Source: Chitinophaga sp. LS1 (GTDB lineage Bacteria > Bacteroidota > Bacteroidia > Chitinophagales > Chitinophagaceae). Taken from it: a DNA stretch of 64,000 bases. A program made the position numbers and the translations under genes. Location of the stretch: the NCBI RefSeq assembly GCF_034274695.1, contig NZ_CP128362.1, positions 5,892,501 through 5,956,500 on the forward strand. The letters are read 5' to 3'. The notes beneath the pieces were generated by a model. That model worked only from the letters and a program-made list of their open reading frames with translations. It was not told where the DNA came from and searched no databases. The first letter of the stretch is position 1. Every line of letters begins with the position of its first letter. Of the stretch, positions 37,320-47,078 are shown piece by piece.

Positions 37320-37754
37320 ATGAGGAAACTACTGCCAATCGTTTTGCTGGCTATGATGATAGCCTGTAAGAAAAATGATGATACCAGAACGTCTATCAAA
37401 TATACGGGCAAATGGTTCATTACGCAAACGGTAAGTAAGCAGTATTACACGGATACCAATGGGGATACTGTTTTCTATCGTAATGAAACCAGCACGTATG
37501 CAGATAGTACTGCCTACCTGGAAATCAAGCTGACAGATTATACGACGGGTAAGGCTGTTCTGTATATGAATAACCAGCTGGATTCTTTGAGTTATGAGTA
37601 TATGACGCAGGAGTATTTCAAGCTGGATAGTACGTTGTGTGTGGTGACTTCATTGAGTGATTCTGCTTTTCAGTTTAATACGTTGTCTTATGAAGGGGAT
37701 GTGATACCGGATAGGGTGTTGGTTTCGCAGGATTACTTTATTATGAAGAAATAG
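37320..37754 (+). CDS. Small lipoprotein, hypothetical
   Basis: A 144-residue exported lipoprotein: MRKLLPIVLLAMMIACKKND gives the lipobox with Cys16, then a beta-rich domain (YTGKWFITQTVSKQYYTDT and similar) that resembles lipocalin-like lipoproteins of Bacteroidota, though no motif is decisive. A good promoter lies directly in front. The 3' end (from about 37698) aligns with the tandem repeat that follows the stop. Function unknown. Confidence 0.8.
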   Translation: MRKLLPIVLLAMMIACKKNDDTRTSIKYTGKWFITQTVSKQYYTDTNGDTVFYRNETSTYADSTAYLEIKLTDYTTGKAVLYMNNQLDSLSYEYMTQEYFKLDSTLCVVTSLSDSAFQFNTLSYEGDVIPDRVLVSQDYFIMKK

Positions 37755-37985
37755 GATGGTGGTAGAAGTGGATTTCTATTATACTGGCAGGAGAGGAGAT
37801 TTTAGGCTGGATAGTTGGCTGGTTGAATAGGATTTCTATTATACTGGCAGGTGATGAGGATTTTAGGCTGGATAGTTGGCTGGTTGAGTAGGATTTCTAT
37901 TATACTGGCAGGTGATGAGATTTTAGGCTGGATAGTTGGCTGGTAGAAGCGGATTTCTATTATAATGGCAGGTGATTGGTCTGTG
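37698..37985 (+). repeat. 60-bp tandem repeat after the lipoprotein gene, about 4.5 copies including the gene end
   Basis: GATTTCTATTATACTGGCAG anchors occur at 37771, 37831, 37892 and 37952 (spacing 60, 61, 60). The unit GATAGTTGGCTGGTTGAGTA followed by GGATTTCTATTAT aligns with the coding end GATAGGGTGTTGGTTTCGCA followed by GGATTACTTTATTAT, so the gene tail is a diverged first copy. The 330-base gap has no gene. Confidence 0.85.
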
Positions 37986-38084
37986 ATACCAGCTATGAAT
38001 TTTTATACCAAGCAAATAAACGAATGATGGGAGAGGATAAAGGGCATGATTTTTTATGCTTTTAACCTGACCATATGATTCCCG

Positions 38085-38978
38085 ATGTCAAGAGACTTTT
38101 TTAGCACATTCCGGACTGCGTTCCGGACTTTACAAAGTAACGACCCACTGAGGCTGGCAGGCGCGACCGCGTTCTTTGCCAGTTTTGCGCTACCTCCTAT
38201 TTTATTAATTCTCCTGCAGGTGATGGGCCTGTTATTCGATCGGAAACATTTGGGCAAGCAGTTATTTCAGCGCCTGGGTGAGCTGGTGGGGACGGACAGT
38301 GCGGAACAGGTGATCGTGACCCTGAGGGGGTTCCGCAACCTTGGTAAAACCTGGCCGGTGGCGACATTGCTGTTTATATTCCTGTTGTTTGTTGCGACTA
38401 CCTTATTGAAAGTGATTCGTAGTTCCCTCAATCAGTTGTGGCAGATCCGCCTGCCTGAGCGGGAGGGTTTTGTAATGTCATTGATGGGGAGGTTACGTTC
38501 CCTGATTGTGATTGGAGCAGCGGGTATTCTGCTCCTTGCCAGTGTACTGACAGAGAGTGCACATGCCTTTGTGGGCAGTTATATCCATGACCTTTTTCCC
38601 AATGCAGACCTGATCTTCAACGAAGTATTCGGACAGCTGGTATCGCTGTGTATTGTCACTGCCTGGTTTGCGGTTTTGTTCCGTTACCTGCCTGATGCCC
38701 GGCCTGACTGGAAAGTGGCTTTTTCCGGAGCGTTCCTTACGGGGATACTGTTCGGAATTGGCAAATTTGCATTGAGAAGGTTACTGTACGGAGGAAATAT
38801 AGGAATTTTATACGGCGCCTCAGCTTCAGCTGTATTATTGATGCTGTTCATCTTTTACAGTTCTATTATCTTCTACTATGGGGCAGCATTTACAAAAGCC
38901 TGGAGTGAGTTTAAACAACGACCCATTCAGCCTTTGCGAAATGCTACGTTTTACGAACTTGCGGATGTAGAAGTGTGA
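38085..38978 (+). CDS. YihY/BrkB-family inner-membrane protein
   Basis: A 297-residue integral membrane protein with about six helices, for instance AGATAFFASFALPPILLILL, TWPVATLLFIFLLFVATTLL and a C-terminal SAVLLMLFIFYSSIIFYYGAAFT. The family (also misnamed ribonuclease BN) is broadly conserved and of unsettled transport function. Soluble N-terminus RDFFSTFRTAFRTLQSNDPLR is typical. Preceded by the 60-bp repeat array, so probably its own transcription unit. Confidence 0.9.
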   Translation: MSRDFFSTFRTAFRTLQSNDPLRLAGATAFFASFALPPILLILLQVMGLLFDRKHLGKQLFQRLGELVGTDSAEQVIVTLRGFRNLGKTWPVATLLFIFLLFVATTLLKVIRSSLNQLWQIRLPEREGFVMSLMGRLRSLIVIGAAGILLLASVLTESAHAFVGSYIHDLFPNADLIFNEVFGQLVSLCIVTAWFAVLFRYLPDARPDWKVAFSGAFLTGILFGIGKFALRRLLYGGNIGILYGASASAVLLMLFIFYSSIIFYYGAAFTKAWSEFKQRPIQPLRNATFYELADVEV

Positions 38979-39090
38979 AAAGATGTTATTTGAGTTTTTT
39001 GCAGGGCAATCACTGTATAAGTACTATTGATATGATAACCTCCCGGTAGTACAGCATGTGAAGTGTTGTATTTTATTACAAGTGCAACAC

Positions 39091-39336
39091 TTACGCCTCA
39101 CCTCTCAGTACCATTTCAATATGCTCCTTCACAGGATTACTAAATCCTTCAACTTCAATTTTTGGATGCTGGTCAAGATTGATCTTAATCCTTCCATTTT
39201 CGTTTACCAAAGTGTCGGAAAAGGGCTCCAGTAATGCATGCATTTGTCTTACGCCCATTTGTGCAAGCTGGTTCATGACAGCATCTTCCAGTTGATGGAA
39301 TTCACGGTTTTTGTAAGAATAGATAACCTGGATCAT
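39091..39336 (-). CDS. Small hypothetical protein
   Basis: About 81 residues from ATG at 39336 (a TTG six codons earlier is possible). Sequence MIQVIYSYKNREFHQLEDAV onward is mixed alpha/beta, soluble, without signal or known motif; the middle has MGVRQMHALLEPFSDTLVNE and the end PVKEHIEMVLRGEA. No family recognised. A short AAGTGTTG/CAACACTT hairpin overlaps its stop. It stands alone, convergent with the BrkB gene. Confidence 0.6.
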   Translation of the reverse strand: MIQVIYSYKNREFHQLEDAVMNQLAQMGVRQMHALLEPFSDTLVNENGRIKINLDQHPKIEVEGFSNPVKEHIEMVLRGEA

Positions 39337-39354
39337 AGTGTTTAAGATTTTCAA

Positions 39355-39753
39355 AGGATGATAAAATAATTAATGACTTCTTCTTTCTTCTTAATGTTGG
39401 GTACATGACTATCCCCGTTTACAAAGGATAATAAAAAGTTTTCATTGGATGATTTATATTATATGTCCCCATTGAATGGCAAAAATCAAACCATGTTGGA
39501 ATGCCTGTGTAAATATATAAATTTTATTAATAACTAGTTGTATTTCACTTTTATAAAACTTTTCCACAATCTGTTATCCATAAGTGAAATTTAGCTCTCA
39601 AAGGAGGGGTAAAATAGCTTTCCATCTATGAAAATGATTCCTTTTATTAAGGCGATGCTTTTAGCCGGCAATCCGTAAGAATGCATTGATTCTGGTATGG
39701 ATGGCATCAATATAAATCTGAATATCGTTATCTTGCCGCCTCAAACATAGCAG
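39355..39753. other. Intergenic gap without recognised feature
   Basis: 399 AT-rich bases between a small minus-strand gene and the DPP-IV gene. Promoters for both divergent genes must lie here, but I see no full TTTG/TAnnTTTG match, no long hairpin, no tandem repeat and no open frame of note. Confidence 0.5.
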
Positions 39754-41937
39754 ATGCGCAAACTTCGTTACACAAATCTATTCCTGGTGCTGACCTGCCT
39801 CACAGCTGTCACAGCAGTGGCGCAGCCCGGGCAATCAACAAAATGGAGCCGTGACGGGCAATATATCTATCAGCCATCTACCAGTTCTATCGTTGCGGTA
39901 AAACTCTCGGACGGTTCCCAGTCAGAAAAAATCCCTGCCCGATTATTAACCCAGGGCGGTTACCCACTCAGGATCCGCGATTTTGACTTCTCTGCTGATG
40001 AAAAGAAACTCCTTATTTACACCAATGCCAAACGTGTATGGCGCTACGATACCCGCGGCGACTATTATGTACTGGACCTCAGCAACAATAGTCTGAAGAA
40101 AGTGGGCACAGGTTTGCCAGAATCTTCATTGATGTTCGCCAAACTTTCTCCTGATGCAAAGCAGGTTGCCTATGTAAGTGGTCATAACCTGTATGTAGAA
40201 GATATCGCTACCGGCAAGCGCAAAGCCCTCACTACCGACGGAACCCGCCGCCTGATCAATGGTACTTTCGACTGGGCATACGAAGAGGAATTTAGCTGCC
40301 GCGATGGTTTTCGCTGGAGTCCTGATAGTAAGTCCATCGCCTACTGGCAGATCGACGCGACCAGGATCAGGGACTTCCTTATGATCGATAATACAGACTC
40401 TATTTATTCATATACCATTCCGGTAGAATATCCAAAGGCAGGCGAAAGTCCTTCTGCCTGTCGTGTTGGTGTAGTAGATATTGTCACCGCAAAGACCACC
40501 TGGCTGCAGGTGCCCGGCGATGCGCAACAACACTACATTCCCCGTATGGAATGGGTGCCTGGCAAAAATGAGCTCATCCTGCAACAGCTGAACCGCAAGC
40601 AGAATGAAAGCATCCTATTCCTCGCTAACGCTGCTACCGGCAAAGCCACATCTTTCTATAAAGAAAACGACTCTGCCTGGATCGATGTAAAATCCCGCTG
40701 GGATGATCGCGATATCAGTGGCTGGGACTGGTTGTCCAACGGACAATCTTTTGTATGGGTAAGTGAAAAAGACGGTTGGCGTCACCTCTACAAGGTAGAC
40801 CTGAAAGGGAAAGAGCAACTGATCACTCCGGGTAACTACGATGTGATTAACCTGCTGAAAGTAGATGAAGCCCACAAAGTGGCCTACATCCTCGCATCTC
40901 CTGACAATGCTACCCAGCAGTACCTGTACAAGGTATCGCTGGATGGTAAAGGTGCACCAGAAAGGATCTCTCCGTTGTCTGAAGAAGGTATGCATACTTA
41001 TGAAGTCTCTCCTGATGCACAATATGCATTACATGGTTTCTCAAACCACTTCTATCGTAACCAGGAAGAAGTGGTGAAACTGGCCACACACAATACCGGT
41101 GAAGGAGAAACAATCTATAAAGATATTATCAGCTCACGTCGTATCAATAAACAGGAGTTCTTCAATGTCACTACCGAAGATGGCGTGACGATGACCGGTT
41201 GGATGGCGAAGCCTAACAACTTTGACTCTACGAAAAAATATCCTGTTGTATTTTATGTATACGGTGAACCGGCTGGTGCTACTACGCTGGATCAATATGG
41301 TGCGGGTTACAATCACCTGTACAATGGCGATATGGCGGCAGATGGTTACATCTATGTGTCTATGGACAACAGGGGTACTCCTCAACCAAAAGGCAGAACC
41401 TGGCGCAAGTCAATCTATCGTAAGGTCGGTATGCTGAATGCCCGGGATCAGGCCATGGGAGCGAAGGAGTTGTTCAAAGAACACCGTTATATGGACACTT
41501 CCCGTGTAGCCGTATGGGGTTGGAGTGGTGGTGGTTCAATGACACTGAACCTCATGTTCCAGTATCCTGAAATTTATAAAACAGGTATCGCGATTGCGGC
41601 AGTTGGTAATCAGCTGACTTACGATAATATTTACCAGGAGCGTTACATGGGATTGCCTGAAGAAAACAGGGAAGATTTTGTAAAGGGATCACCAATCACC
41701 TATGCGAAAAACCTGCGTGGTAACCTGTTGTATATACATGGTACAGGTGATGACAACGTACATTATCAAAATGCGGAGATGCTGCTGAATGAGCTGATCA
41801 AATACGATAAGATCTTCCAGTTCATGGCGTATCCAAATCGTACGCATGGTATCAGTGAAGGGGAAGGTACCAGAAGACATTTATCTACTTTGTATACTAA
41901 TTATTTGAAAGAACATTGTGCGCCGGGCGCCAGGTAA
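39754..41937 (+). CDS. Dipeptidyl-peptidase-IV-like S9 serine peptidase
   Basis: A 727-residue exported peptidase: signal peptide with LFLVLTCLTAVTAVAQ, an eight-bladed beta-propeller (about 40-470, DPPIV N-terminal family, with the Glu pair WAYEEEFSC that binds the free N-terminus), and an alpha/beta hydrolase domain. Catalytic Ser in WGWSGGGSMTLN, Asp in GTGDDNVHYQNAE and His in NRTHGISEG. It removes N-terminal dipeptides, usually X-Pro or X-Ala, from peptides in the periplasm, and feeds peptide uptake. The next small gene starts eight bases after its stop and may be co-transcribed. Confidence 0.95.
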   Translation: MRKLRYTNLFLVLTCLTAVTAVAQPGQSTKWSRDGQYIYQPSTSSIVAVKLSDGSQSEKIPARLLTQGGYPLRIRDFDFSADEKKLLIYTNAKRVWRYDTRGDYYVLDLSNNSLKKVGTGLPESSLMFAKLSPDAKQVAYVSGHNLYVEDIATGKRKALTTDGTRRLINGTFDWAYEEEFSCRDGFRWSPDSKSIAYWQIDATRIRDFLMIDNTDSIYSYTIPVEYPKAGESPSACRVGVVDIVTAKTTWLQVPGDAQQHYIPRMEWVPGKNELILQQLNRKQNESILFLANAATGKATSFYKENDSAWIDVKSRWDDRDISGWDWLSNGQSFVWVSEKDGWRHLYKVDLKGKEQLITPGNYDVINLLKVDEAHKVAYILASPDNATQQYLYKVSLDGKGAPERISPLSEEGMHTYEVSPDAQYALHGFSNHFYRNQEEVVKLATHNTGEGETIYKDIISSRRINKQEFFNVTTEDGVTMTGWMAKPNNFDSTKKYPVVFYVYGEPAGATTLDQYGAGYNHLYNGDMAADGYIYVSMDNRGTPQPKGRTWRKSIYRKVGMLNARDQAMGAKELFKEHRYMDTSRVAVWGWSGGGSMTLNLMFQYPEIYKTGIAIAAVGNQLTYDNIYQERYMGLPEENREDFVKGSPITYAKNLRGNLLYIHGTGDDNVHYQNAEMLLNELIKYDKIFQFMAYPNRTHGISEGEGTRRHLSTLYTNYLKEHCAPGAR

Positions 41938-41945
41938 TTTAATTT

Positions 41946-42350
41946 ATGTCAAGAAGTAAAATCTTTGGACTGTTATCAGTCGTTGTCGTTATTGTGTGCA
42001 CATTCCTGCCATGGATCACAGTTGTGGGGGAGGGCAAGGAACTTGTTTTTACCGGGTTGCGGACCTATGGTTCTAATTTCGGTGAGCCGGGGAAAGTGAA
42101 TGTTTTCTTTGCGGTGGTGATAGGGATATTGTTTATGATAAAGGGGAAAATGCCTCCAAGGTTCAATTTGTTTTTGGCGGCGTTTCTGGCGGCATGGACG
42201 TTTAGGAACCTGTTGTTGTTTAGCCGGTGTGAGATGGGGGTGTGTCCGGACAGGCATATTGCTTTGTTCCTGTGTTTTGTAGCGGCATTGGGAGCGTTTG
42301 TCTGTGTGTTGTTTACCACTGATGGGAAGGCGGAAAAGAAAGATGCTTAG
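41946..42350 (+). CDS. Small membrane protein, four helices
   Basis: A 134-residue hypothetical integral membrane protein with four hydrophobic segments: IFGLLSVVVVIVCTFLPWIT, NVFFAVVIGILFM, FNLFLAAFLAAWTFRNLLLF and IALFLCFVAALGAFVCVLF, and a short charged tail. Two Cys (CEMGVC) lie in the third loop. No family recognised. It starts eight bases after the DPP-IV gene on the same strand, which suggests shared transcription but not a shared role. Confidence 0.7.
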   Translation: MSRSKIFGLLSVVVVIVCTFLPWITVVGEGKELVFTGLRTYGSNFGEPGKVNVFFAVVIGILFMIKGKMPPRFNLFLAAFLAAWTFRNLLLFSRCEMGVCPDRHIALFLCFVAALGAFVCVLFTTDGKAEKKDA

Positions 42351-42478
42351 GTAAAGCTTTAGTGAAGGCCCCAAATTATCGGCAGGGAATTCCGATTAAA
42401 AGAAAGATTCATATTGGTATCGGTAACGGAATTATCGTAGTAGATTATTTCCGTTACCGATACCATTGAAATCAAAGA

Positions 42479-43162
42479 CTAGCGGAAGATCATGGCCATG
42501 ATCCATGCGCCAAAATACACTGCACTTGTGTAGCCGATATTCCGTAAGATAACTGGCAATGCCGGCTGGCTGGTCATTTTGGACTTTATAAAACTAAATA
42601 CTATCATCAGTACGAAACAGAAAGTAACACTGTTCTGTGCTGCCCGATAGAAATTCTCATTTTTCAGATAAGGCAGCAGGGGCAGAATACCTCCAACCAG
42701 AAAGAAGACCCCTGTAATCACTGCACTCAGCAGTGCACGTCCCAGATTGAAATGGGTCACTTGCACCTGTTCCTCCTGTAAAGTATTTTCCCAGTCATTT
42801 GCATCTTTTTCCATTTCGCTGGCAATGTCGGCGATGATGTGATGGCCTATTTCCAGGTCTTCCAGTTTCTGGCGCTCTTCGGCAGAGAGGGTGCCAACGT
42901 CATGCTGGGTGTCGCCTTTGTTAGCATAAAAAGCAGTGATCATTACGAGTAGACTGCCAACGAGCCAGATCAGGGTATTGATGGTATAGAATCGCTGTAT
43001 AGTAATGTTCAGGTCGTGTGACAGGAAGGTGGTGAAAAACAGTAATAGCAGGCCTTCCGGAAAGCCGATGATGAAATCCGTTTTCCAACCGGTGCTTCGG
43101 ATAGTTTTAATATTTTCGGACATGCAGTTATGTAGGATTGTAGATGAGTCGTTTGCTACCAT
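42479..43162 (-). CDS. Membrane protein resembling VIT1/CCC1 metal transporters
   Basis: A 227-residue protein with an N-terminal helix pair, a hydrophilic helical insert (about 90-140, EIGHHIIADIASEMEKDANDW) and three C-terminal helices. The arrangement of two helices, acidic helical loop and three helices, with TDFIIGFPEGLLLLFFTTFL at the front, is like CCC1/VIT1-type iron and manganese transporters, but I see no decisive motif. ATG at 43162 or 43123 could be the start; the latter removes 13 residues. Confidence 0.6.
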   Translation of the reverse strand: MVANDSSTILHNCMSENIKTIRSTGWKTDFIIGFPEGLLLLFFTTFLSHDLNITIQRFYTINTLIWLVGSLLVMITAFYANKGDTQHDVGTLSAEERQKLEDLEIGHHIIADIASEMEKDANDWENTLQEEQVQVTHFNLGRALLSAVITGVFFLVGGILPLLPYLKNENFYRAAQNSVTFCFVLMIVFSFIKSKMTSQPALPVILRNIGYTSAVYFGAWIMAMIFR

Positions 43163-43303
43163 GCCTGATGGTATTATTTCAGGAGCATGACTTAATGAAA
43201 TAAGTTATCAAGGAATGTGCCTGACGTTATGAAATCTCAGGAACCCACCTGATTTTATAATCATGGTGGAAGTAAACCTTATCCTTCCTCATTCACTCAG
43301 CTC

Positions 43304-44536
43304 CTATAAGATTTCCAGGCTCTTACCGATGATCTCCACGCTTTCCATGACCTGTGCGGCGGTAATCAACAAAGGCGGTGCAAACCGAATCTTATCTCCA
43401 TGAGTTGGTTTTGCCAGCAAGCCATTCTCTTTCAGCGTCAGGCATAGATCCCATGCAGCTTCCGGATTTGGATGATTGATGACAATGGCATTTAGGAGAC
43501 CTTTCCCCCTGATAGTTCCGATATGTGGGGAGGCCAATGCGGCCAGTTCCGTTCTTAACAATTCTCCCATGGCAGCGGCATTCTCCGCCATATTTTCCGT
43601 TTTGAGCACGGTAAGGGCAGCGATCGCTACTTTACAGGCAAGAGGGTTACCGCCATAGGTACTACCATGCTCTCCTGGTTTAATAGTCAACATGATCTCA
43701 TCATTGGCCAGTACGGCAGCTACGGGCAATAAACCTCCGGAAAGGGCTTTGCCAAGAATGAGGATATCCGGATGTACATTTTCATGATCACAAGCCAGCA
43801 TTTTGCCGGTTCGGGCAAGGCCGGTCTGGATTTCATCGGCAATAAAGAGCACCTGGGCATCTTCGCAGTACTGGCGGGCTTTGGAAAGGTAGCCTTCATC
43901 AGGTACTACTACACCTGCTTCACCCTGGATGGGTTCTAATAAGAATCCAGCCACGTTTTTATCCTGCAGCGCTTTTTCAAGAGCAGGCAGGTTATTATAT
44001 GGAATCACTTCATAGCCGGGCATGAAGGGACCAAAGTCTGTACGCGAACCGGGATCAGTGCTGAAAGAAATGACATTCAGGGTACGGCCGTGGAAATTGT
44101 TGGCACATACGATGATCTTTGCTTTGTTTACAGGAATGCCTTTTACGACATATCCCCAGCGGCGGGTCAGCTTGAGGGCTGTTTCGACAGCTTCCACCCC
44201 CGTGTTCATGGGGAGGACTTTGTCATAGCCAAAGTAGTTGGTGATAAATGCTGCATATTCACCCAGCACGTCATTGTGAAAGGCACGGGAGGTCAGGGTC
44301 AGTTTCTGCGCCTGATCAATGAGTGCCTGTACAAGTATCGGGTGGCAGTGCCCCTGGTTGACAGCGGAGTAGCCGGAGAGGAAATCATAATATCTTTTTC
44401 CGTCTACATCGTAGAGGAATACGCCTTCGCCGCGATCCAGTACCACAGGTAGCGGGTGGTAATTGTGTGCGCCGTATTGTTCTTCCAGGTCCAGGTAATG
44501 CCGGGTCTTTTCACTTATCTTGAATGATTGTAACAT
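43304..44536 (-). CDS. rocD: Ornithine aminotransferase
   Basis: PLP enzyme transferring the delta-amino group of ornithine to 2-oxoglutarate to give glutamate semialdehyde, for arginine/ornithine breakdown or proline supply. The 410-residue product belongs to class III aminotransferases: [15 protein letters not shown] near residue 52, [29 protein letters not shown] with the Asp that holds the pyridine nitrogen, and [12 protein letters not shown] with the PLP Lys. These words are closest to ornithine rather than acetylornithine aminotransferases. Single gene, followed at some distance by a VIT-like gene. Confidence 0.93.
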   Translation of the reverse strand: MLQSFKISEKTRHYLDLEEQYGAHNYHPLPVVLDRGEGVFLYDVDGKRYYDFLSGYSAVNQGHCHPILVQALIDQAQKLTLTSRAFHNDVLGEYAAFITNYFGYDKVLPMNTGVEAVETALKLTRRWGYVVKGIPVNKAKIIVCANNFHGRTLNVISFSTDPGSRTDFGPFMPGYEVIPYNNLPALEKALQDKNVAGFLLEPIQGEAGVVVPDEGYLSKARQYCEDAQVLFIADEIQTGLARTGKMLACDHENVHPDILILGKALSGGLLPVAAVLANDEIMLTIKPGEHGSTYGGNPLACKVAIAALTVLKTENMAENAAAMGELLRTELAALASPHIGTIRGKGLLNAIVINHPNPEAAWDLCLTLKENGLLAKPTHGDKIRFAPPLLITAAQVMESVEIIGKSLEIL

Positions 44537-44570
44537 ACATTACAAAAGTACGGTTTATAGAGAAGGGTTG

Positions 44571-44640
44571 GCGAAAAAATCGCTGCAACCTTTGGCAGAA
44601 GCGATTTTTTTCGCGGTGCGCATTGGCCTGCGACCGGCTA
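44571..44640 (+). repeat. Composite element copy 1: hairpin plus GGCC box
   Basis: GCGAAAAAATCGCT (44571-44584) pairs with AGCGATTTTTTTCGC (44600-44614) apart from one extra T; the apex contains ACCTTTGGC. The box GGCCTGCGACCGGC lies at 44625-44638 and GGCTGGCTAAAAAGCGGCTA continues to the stop of the acyl-CoA-binding-protein gene at 44675. Confidence 0.85.
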
Positions 44641-44674
44641 AAGTCAAATAAAGTGGCTGGCTAAAAAGCGGCTA

Positions 44675-44932
44675 TTAGTTTTTGAGTTTTGTTACCAATT
44701 GGATGTATTCTTCCATAGCGGCATCTGAAGTTTTTCCTCTCAATTCCTCCCATGCCTGATACTTTGCTTTTGCGACAAAGTCAAAAGGGTTTGCTGGTGG
44801 CTCAGCCGTATTATCGCCCTCCGTTGCCTGCTTATATAGGGAATATAATTGTAATAATACCTCATTGGAGGGCTTTTCAGACAATGTTTTGCTGTCGGCA
44901 ACGGCGGTTTCGAATTGTGCTTTGAGGTCCAT
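44675..44932 (-). CDS. Acyl-CoA-binding protein
   Basis: An 85-residue four-helix protein of the ACBP family, which binds long-chain acyl-CoA esters in the cytosol. The diagnostic stretches are LQLYSLYKQATEGDN (about residues 27-41, acyl-CoA contact Tyr/Lys) and AKYQAWEELRGKTSDAAMEEY (about 53-73). Length is exactly that of eukaryotic ACBP. Bacterial members occur in some Bacteroidota and others. Convergent with nothing directly; the composite element separates it from rocD on the same strand. Confidence 0.92.
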   Translation of the reverse strand: MDLKAQFETAVADSKTLSEKPSNEVLLQLYSLYKQATEGDNTAEPPANPFDFVAKAKYQAWEELRGKTSDAAMEEYIQLVTKLKN

Positions 44933-45011
44933 ATTATATGTTTGTATTAAATATAGCCAAAATAGTATGAAATACCCGGGCCCGACATATTCAGGAATAG
45001 CAAAATTTAAA

Positions 45012-45019
45012 TACCTTTG
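45012..45019 (+). promoter_or_regulatory. Likely -7 element of lepA
   Basis: TACCTTTG matches TAnnTTTG and lies 46 bases before the lepA start. No clear TTTG at -33. Confidence 0.45.
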
Positions 45020-45064
45020 CGGCTTGACGCGGGGCGGAAGAAACGTCTTGTTTTATAAGCATAT

Positions 45065-46855
45065 ATGAAGAATATCAGGAATTTTTGCATCATTGCGCAC
45101 ATTGACCACGGTAAAAGTACATTGGCCGACAGGCTATTAGAGCATACCAAGACCATTTCCGAAAGGGATATGCAGGCGCAGGTCCTGGATGATATGGATC
45201 TCGAAAGAGAAAAGGGTATTACTATTAAGAGTCATGCCATCCAGATGAACTATACGTCCAATGGACAGCAATATGTATTTAACCTCATTGATACCCCCGG
45301 TCACGTGGACTTCTCTTACGAAGTATCCCGCGCACTGGCTGCCTGCGAAGGCGCTCTGTTGCTCGTAGACGCTGCCCAGGGTATTCAGGCACAGACTATC
45401 TCTAACCTGTATCTGGCACTGGAAAACGACCTGGAAATCATCCCGGTTATTAATAAAATCGATATGGAAGGGGCTATGATCCCCGAAGTAAAGGACCAGA
45501 TCATCGAGCTGATCGGCTGTAAGGAAGAAGAAATTCTACTGGCCTCCGGTAAGTCCGGTATCGGTATCGAAGAAATTCTGCAGGCCATCGTAACCCGTAT
45601 TCCAGCTCCGAAAGGCAATCCGGAAGCTCCGTTACAGGCGCTGATCTTTGATAGCGTGTTCAACTCCTTCCGTGGTATCATTGCTTATTATAGAATTTAT
45701 AACGGAATCATCAAGAAAGGTGAGAAAATCCGTTTCGTAAATACCGGTCAGGAATACTTTGCCGATGAGGTAGGTGTACTGAAACTGGGCCTTTCTCCTC
45801 AAAAGGAAGTGAAAACAGGTGATGTGGGTTATATCATCACCGGTATTAAGAACGCCAAAGAGGTAAAGGTGGGTGATACCATCACCAGCATGGCAAACCC
45901 TTCCCTCGAAAGTATCAAAGGTTTCGAGGAAGTAAAGCCAATGGTATTTGCCGGTATTTTCCCGGTAAACACTGAAGACTTCGAAGAGCTGCGTGACTGT
46001 ATGGAGAAACTGCAGCTAAACGATGCTTCCCTGACTTTCGAACTGGAAACATCCCAGGCGCTGGGCTTTGGTTTCCGATGCGGATTCCTGGGTATGCTGC
46101 ATATGGAGATCATCCAGGAAAGGCTGGAAAGAGAGTTTAACCAAACGGTGATCACTACCGTACCGAACGTAAGCTTTATTGCGTATACGACCAGGAACGA
46201 AGTGATCCAGGTAAACAACCCTTCCGAAATGCCTGATCCAAGCCGTATTGAAAGGATTGAAGAGCCTTTCATCCGTGCACAGATCATTACAAAACCAGAT
46301 TATATTGGTAATATCATGACCCTCTGTCTGGGTAAGAGAGGTTTGCTCATCAATCAGAGTTACCTGACGCCTAGCCGTGTAGAGCTGATCTTTGAACTGC
46401 CACTAACAGAAATCGTGTTTGACTTCTATGATAAGCTGAAGAGCCAGACCCGTGGTTATGCATCATTTGATTATACTCCAATCGGAATGAGGGATTCTGA
46501 TATTGCGAAGATGGATATCCTGTTGAATGGTGATAAAGTAGATGCGCTGAGTGCGTTGATTCACCGTGGCCGTGCACAGGATTTTGGTCGTAAGTTGTGT
46601 GAAAAGCTGAGAGAATTGCTGCCACGTCAGCAGTTTATGATTGCGATTCAGGCGGCGATCGGTGCGAAGATCCTGGCGCGTGAAACGATCAGTGCGATGC
46701 GTAAAGATGTGACTGCGAAGTGTTATGGTGGTGATATCTCACGTAAGCGTAAGTTGTTGGAGAAACAGAAGGAAGGTAAGAAGAGAATGAGACAGATCGG
46801 AAACGTAGAGGTGCCACAGGAAGCATTCCTGGCGGTGTTGAAACTGGATGACTAA
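45065..46855 (+). CDS. lepA: Elongation factor 4 LepA
   Basis: Translational GTPase that acts on stalled or early-assembling ribosomes. The 596-residue protein has the G domain ([44 protein letters not shown]), EF-G-like domains II, III and V, and the LepA-specific C-terminal domain with [20 protein letters not shown] and [20 protein letters not shown]. Unlike EF-G it has no domain IV. Length is standard. Two hairpins follow the stop. No signal-peptidase gene is next to it, unlike in enterobacteria. Confidence 0.97.
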   Translation: MKNIRNFCIIAHIDHGKSTLADRLLEHTKTISERDMQAQVLDDMDLEREKGITIKSHAIQMNYTSNGQQYVFNLIDTPGHVDFSYEVSRALAACEGALLLVDAAQGIQAQTISNLYLALENDLEIIPVINKIDMEGAMIPEVKDQIIELIGCKEEEILLASGKSGIGIEEILQAIVTRIPAPKGNPEAPLQALIFDSVFNSFRGIIAYYRIYNGIIKKGEKIRFVNTGQEYFADEVGVLKLGLSPQKEVKTGDVGYIITGIKNAKEVKVGDTITSMANPSLESIKGFEEVKPMVFAGIFPVNTEDFEELRDCMEKLQLNDASLTFELETSQALGFGFRCGFLGMLHMEIIQERLEREFNQTVITTVPNVSFIAYTTRNEVIQVNNPSEMPDPSRIERIEEPFIRAQIITKPDYIGNIMTLCLGKRGLLINQSYLTPSRVELIFELPLTEIVFDFYDKLKSQTRGYASFDYTPIGMRDSDIAKMDILLNGDKVDALSALIHRGRAQDFGRKLCEKLRELLPRQQFMIAIQAAIGAKILARETISAMRKDVTAKCYGGDISRKRKLLEKQKEGKKRMRQIGNVEVPQEAFLAVLKLDD

Positions 46856-46888
46856 GTGAGTCTCCTAAAATAGGTATTAAAATAATTG

Positions 46889-47011
46889 ATAGGCTGTGTT
46901 GTTGCAACACAGCCTATTTAATTTGTACGAAAACAAGTCTTTTGACAGATTAAATGCTGTTTTTTAAAGGCATAAAAAAAGCCGGTAACGAATGTCGCTA
47001 CCGGCTTTTTT
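46889..47011. terminator. Two terminator hairpins between lepA and a converging gene
   Basis: First: ATAGGCTGTGTTG (46889-46901) with its exact complement around TTG, followed by TTAATTTG. Second: AAAAAAAGCCGGTA (46974-46987) with TACCGGCTTTTTT (46999-47011), symmetric with A and T runs, so usable from both sides. Confidence 0.85.
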
Positions 47012-47078
47012 CTCTGAAAATGGTTTTCATCCCTGTTGGTGAATAACCTCTTTCATGAATGTTTTATAAGCATATCTT

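Noticed and set aside
39059..39092. AAGTGTTG/CAACACTT hairpin as terminator of the 81-residue gene
   Set aside because: Eight-base stem with a large loop and no T run on the minus strand; too weak to call.
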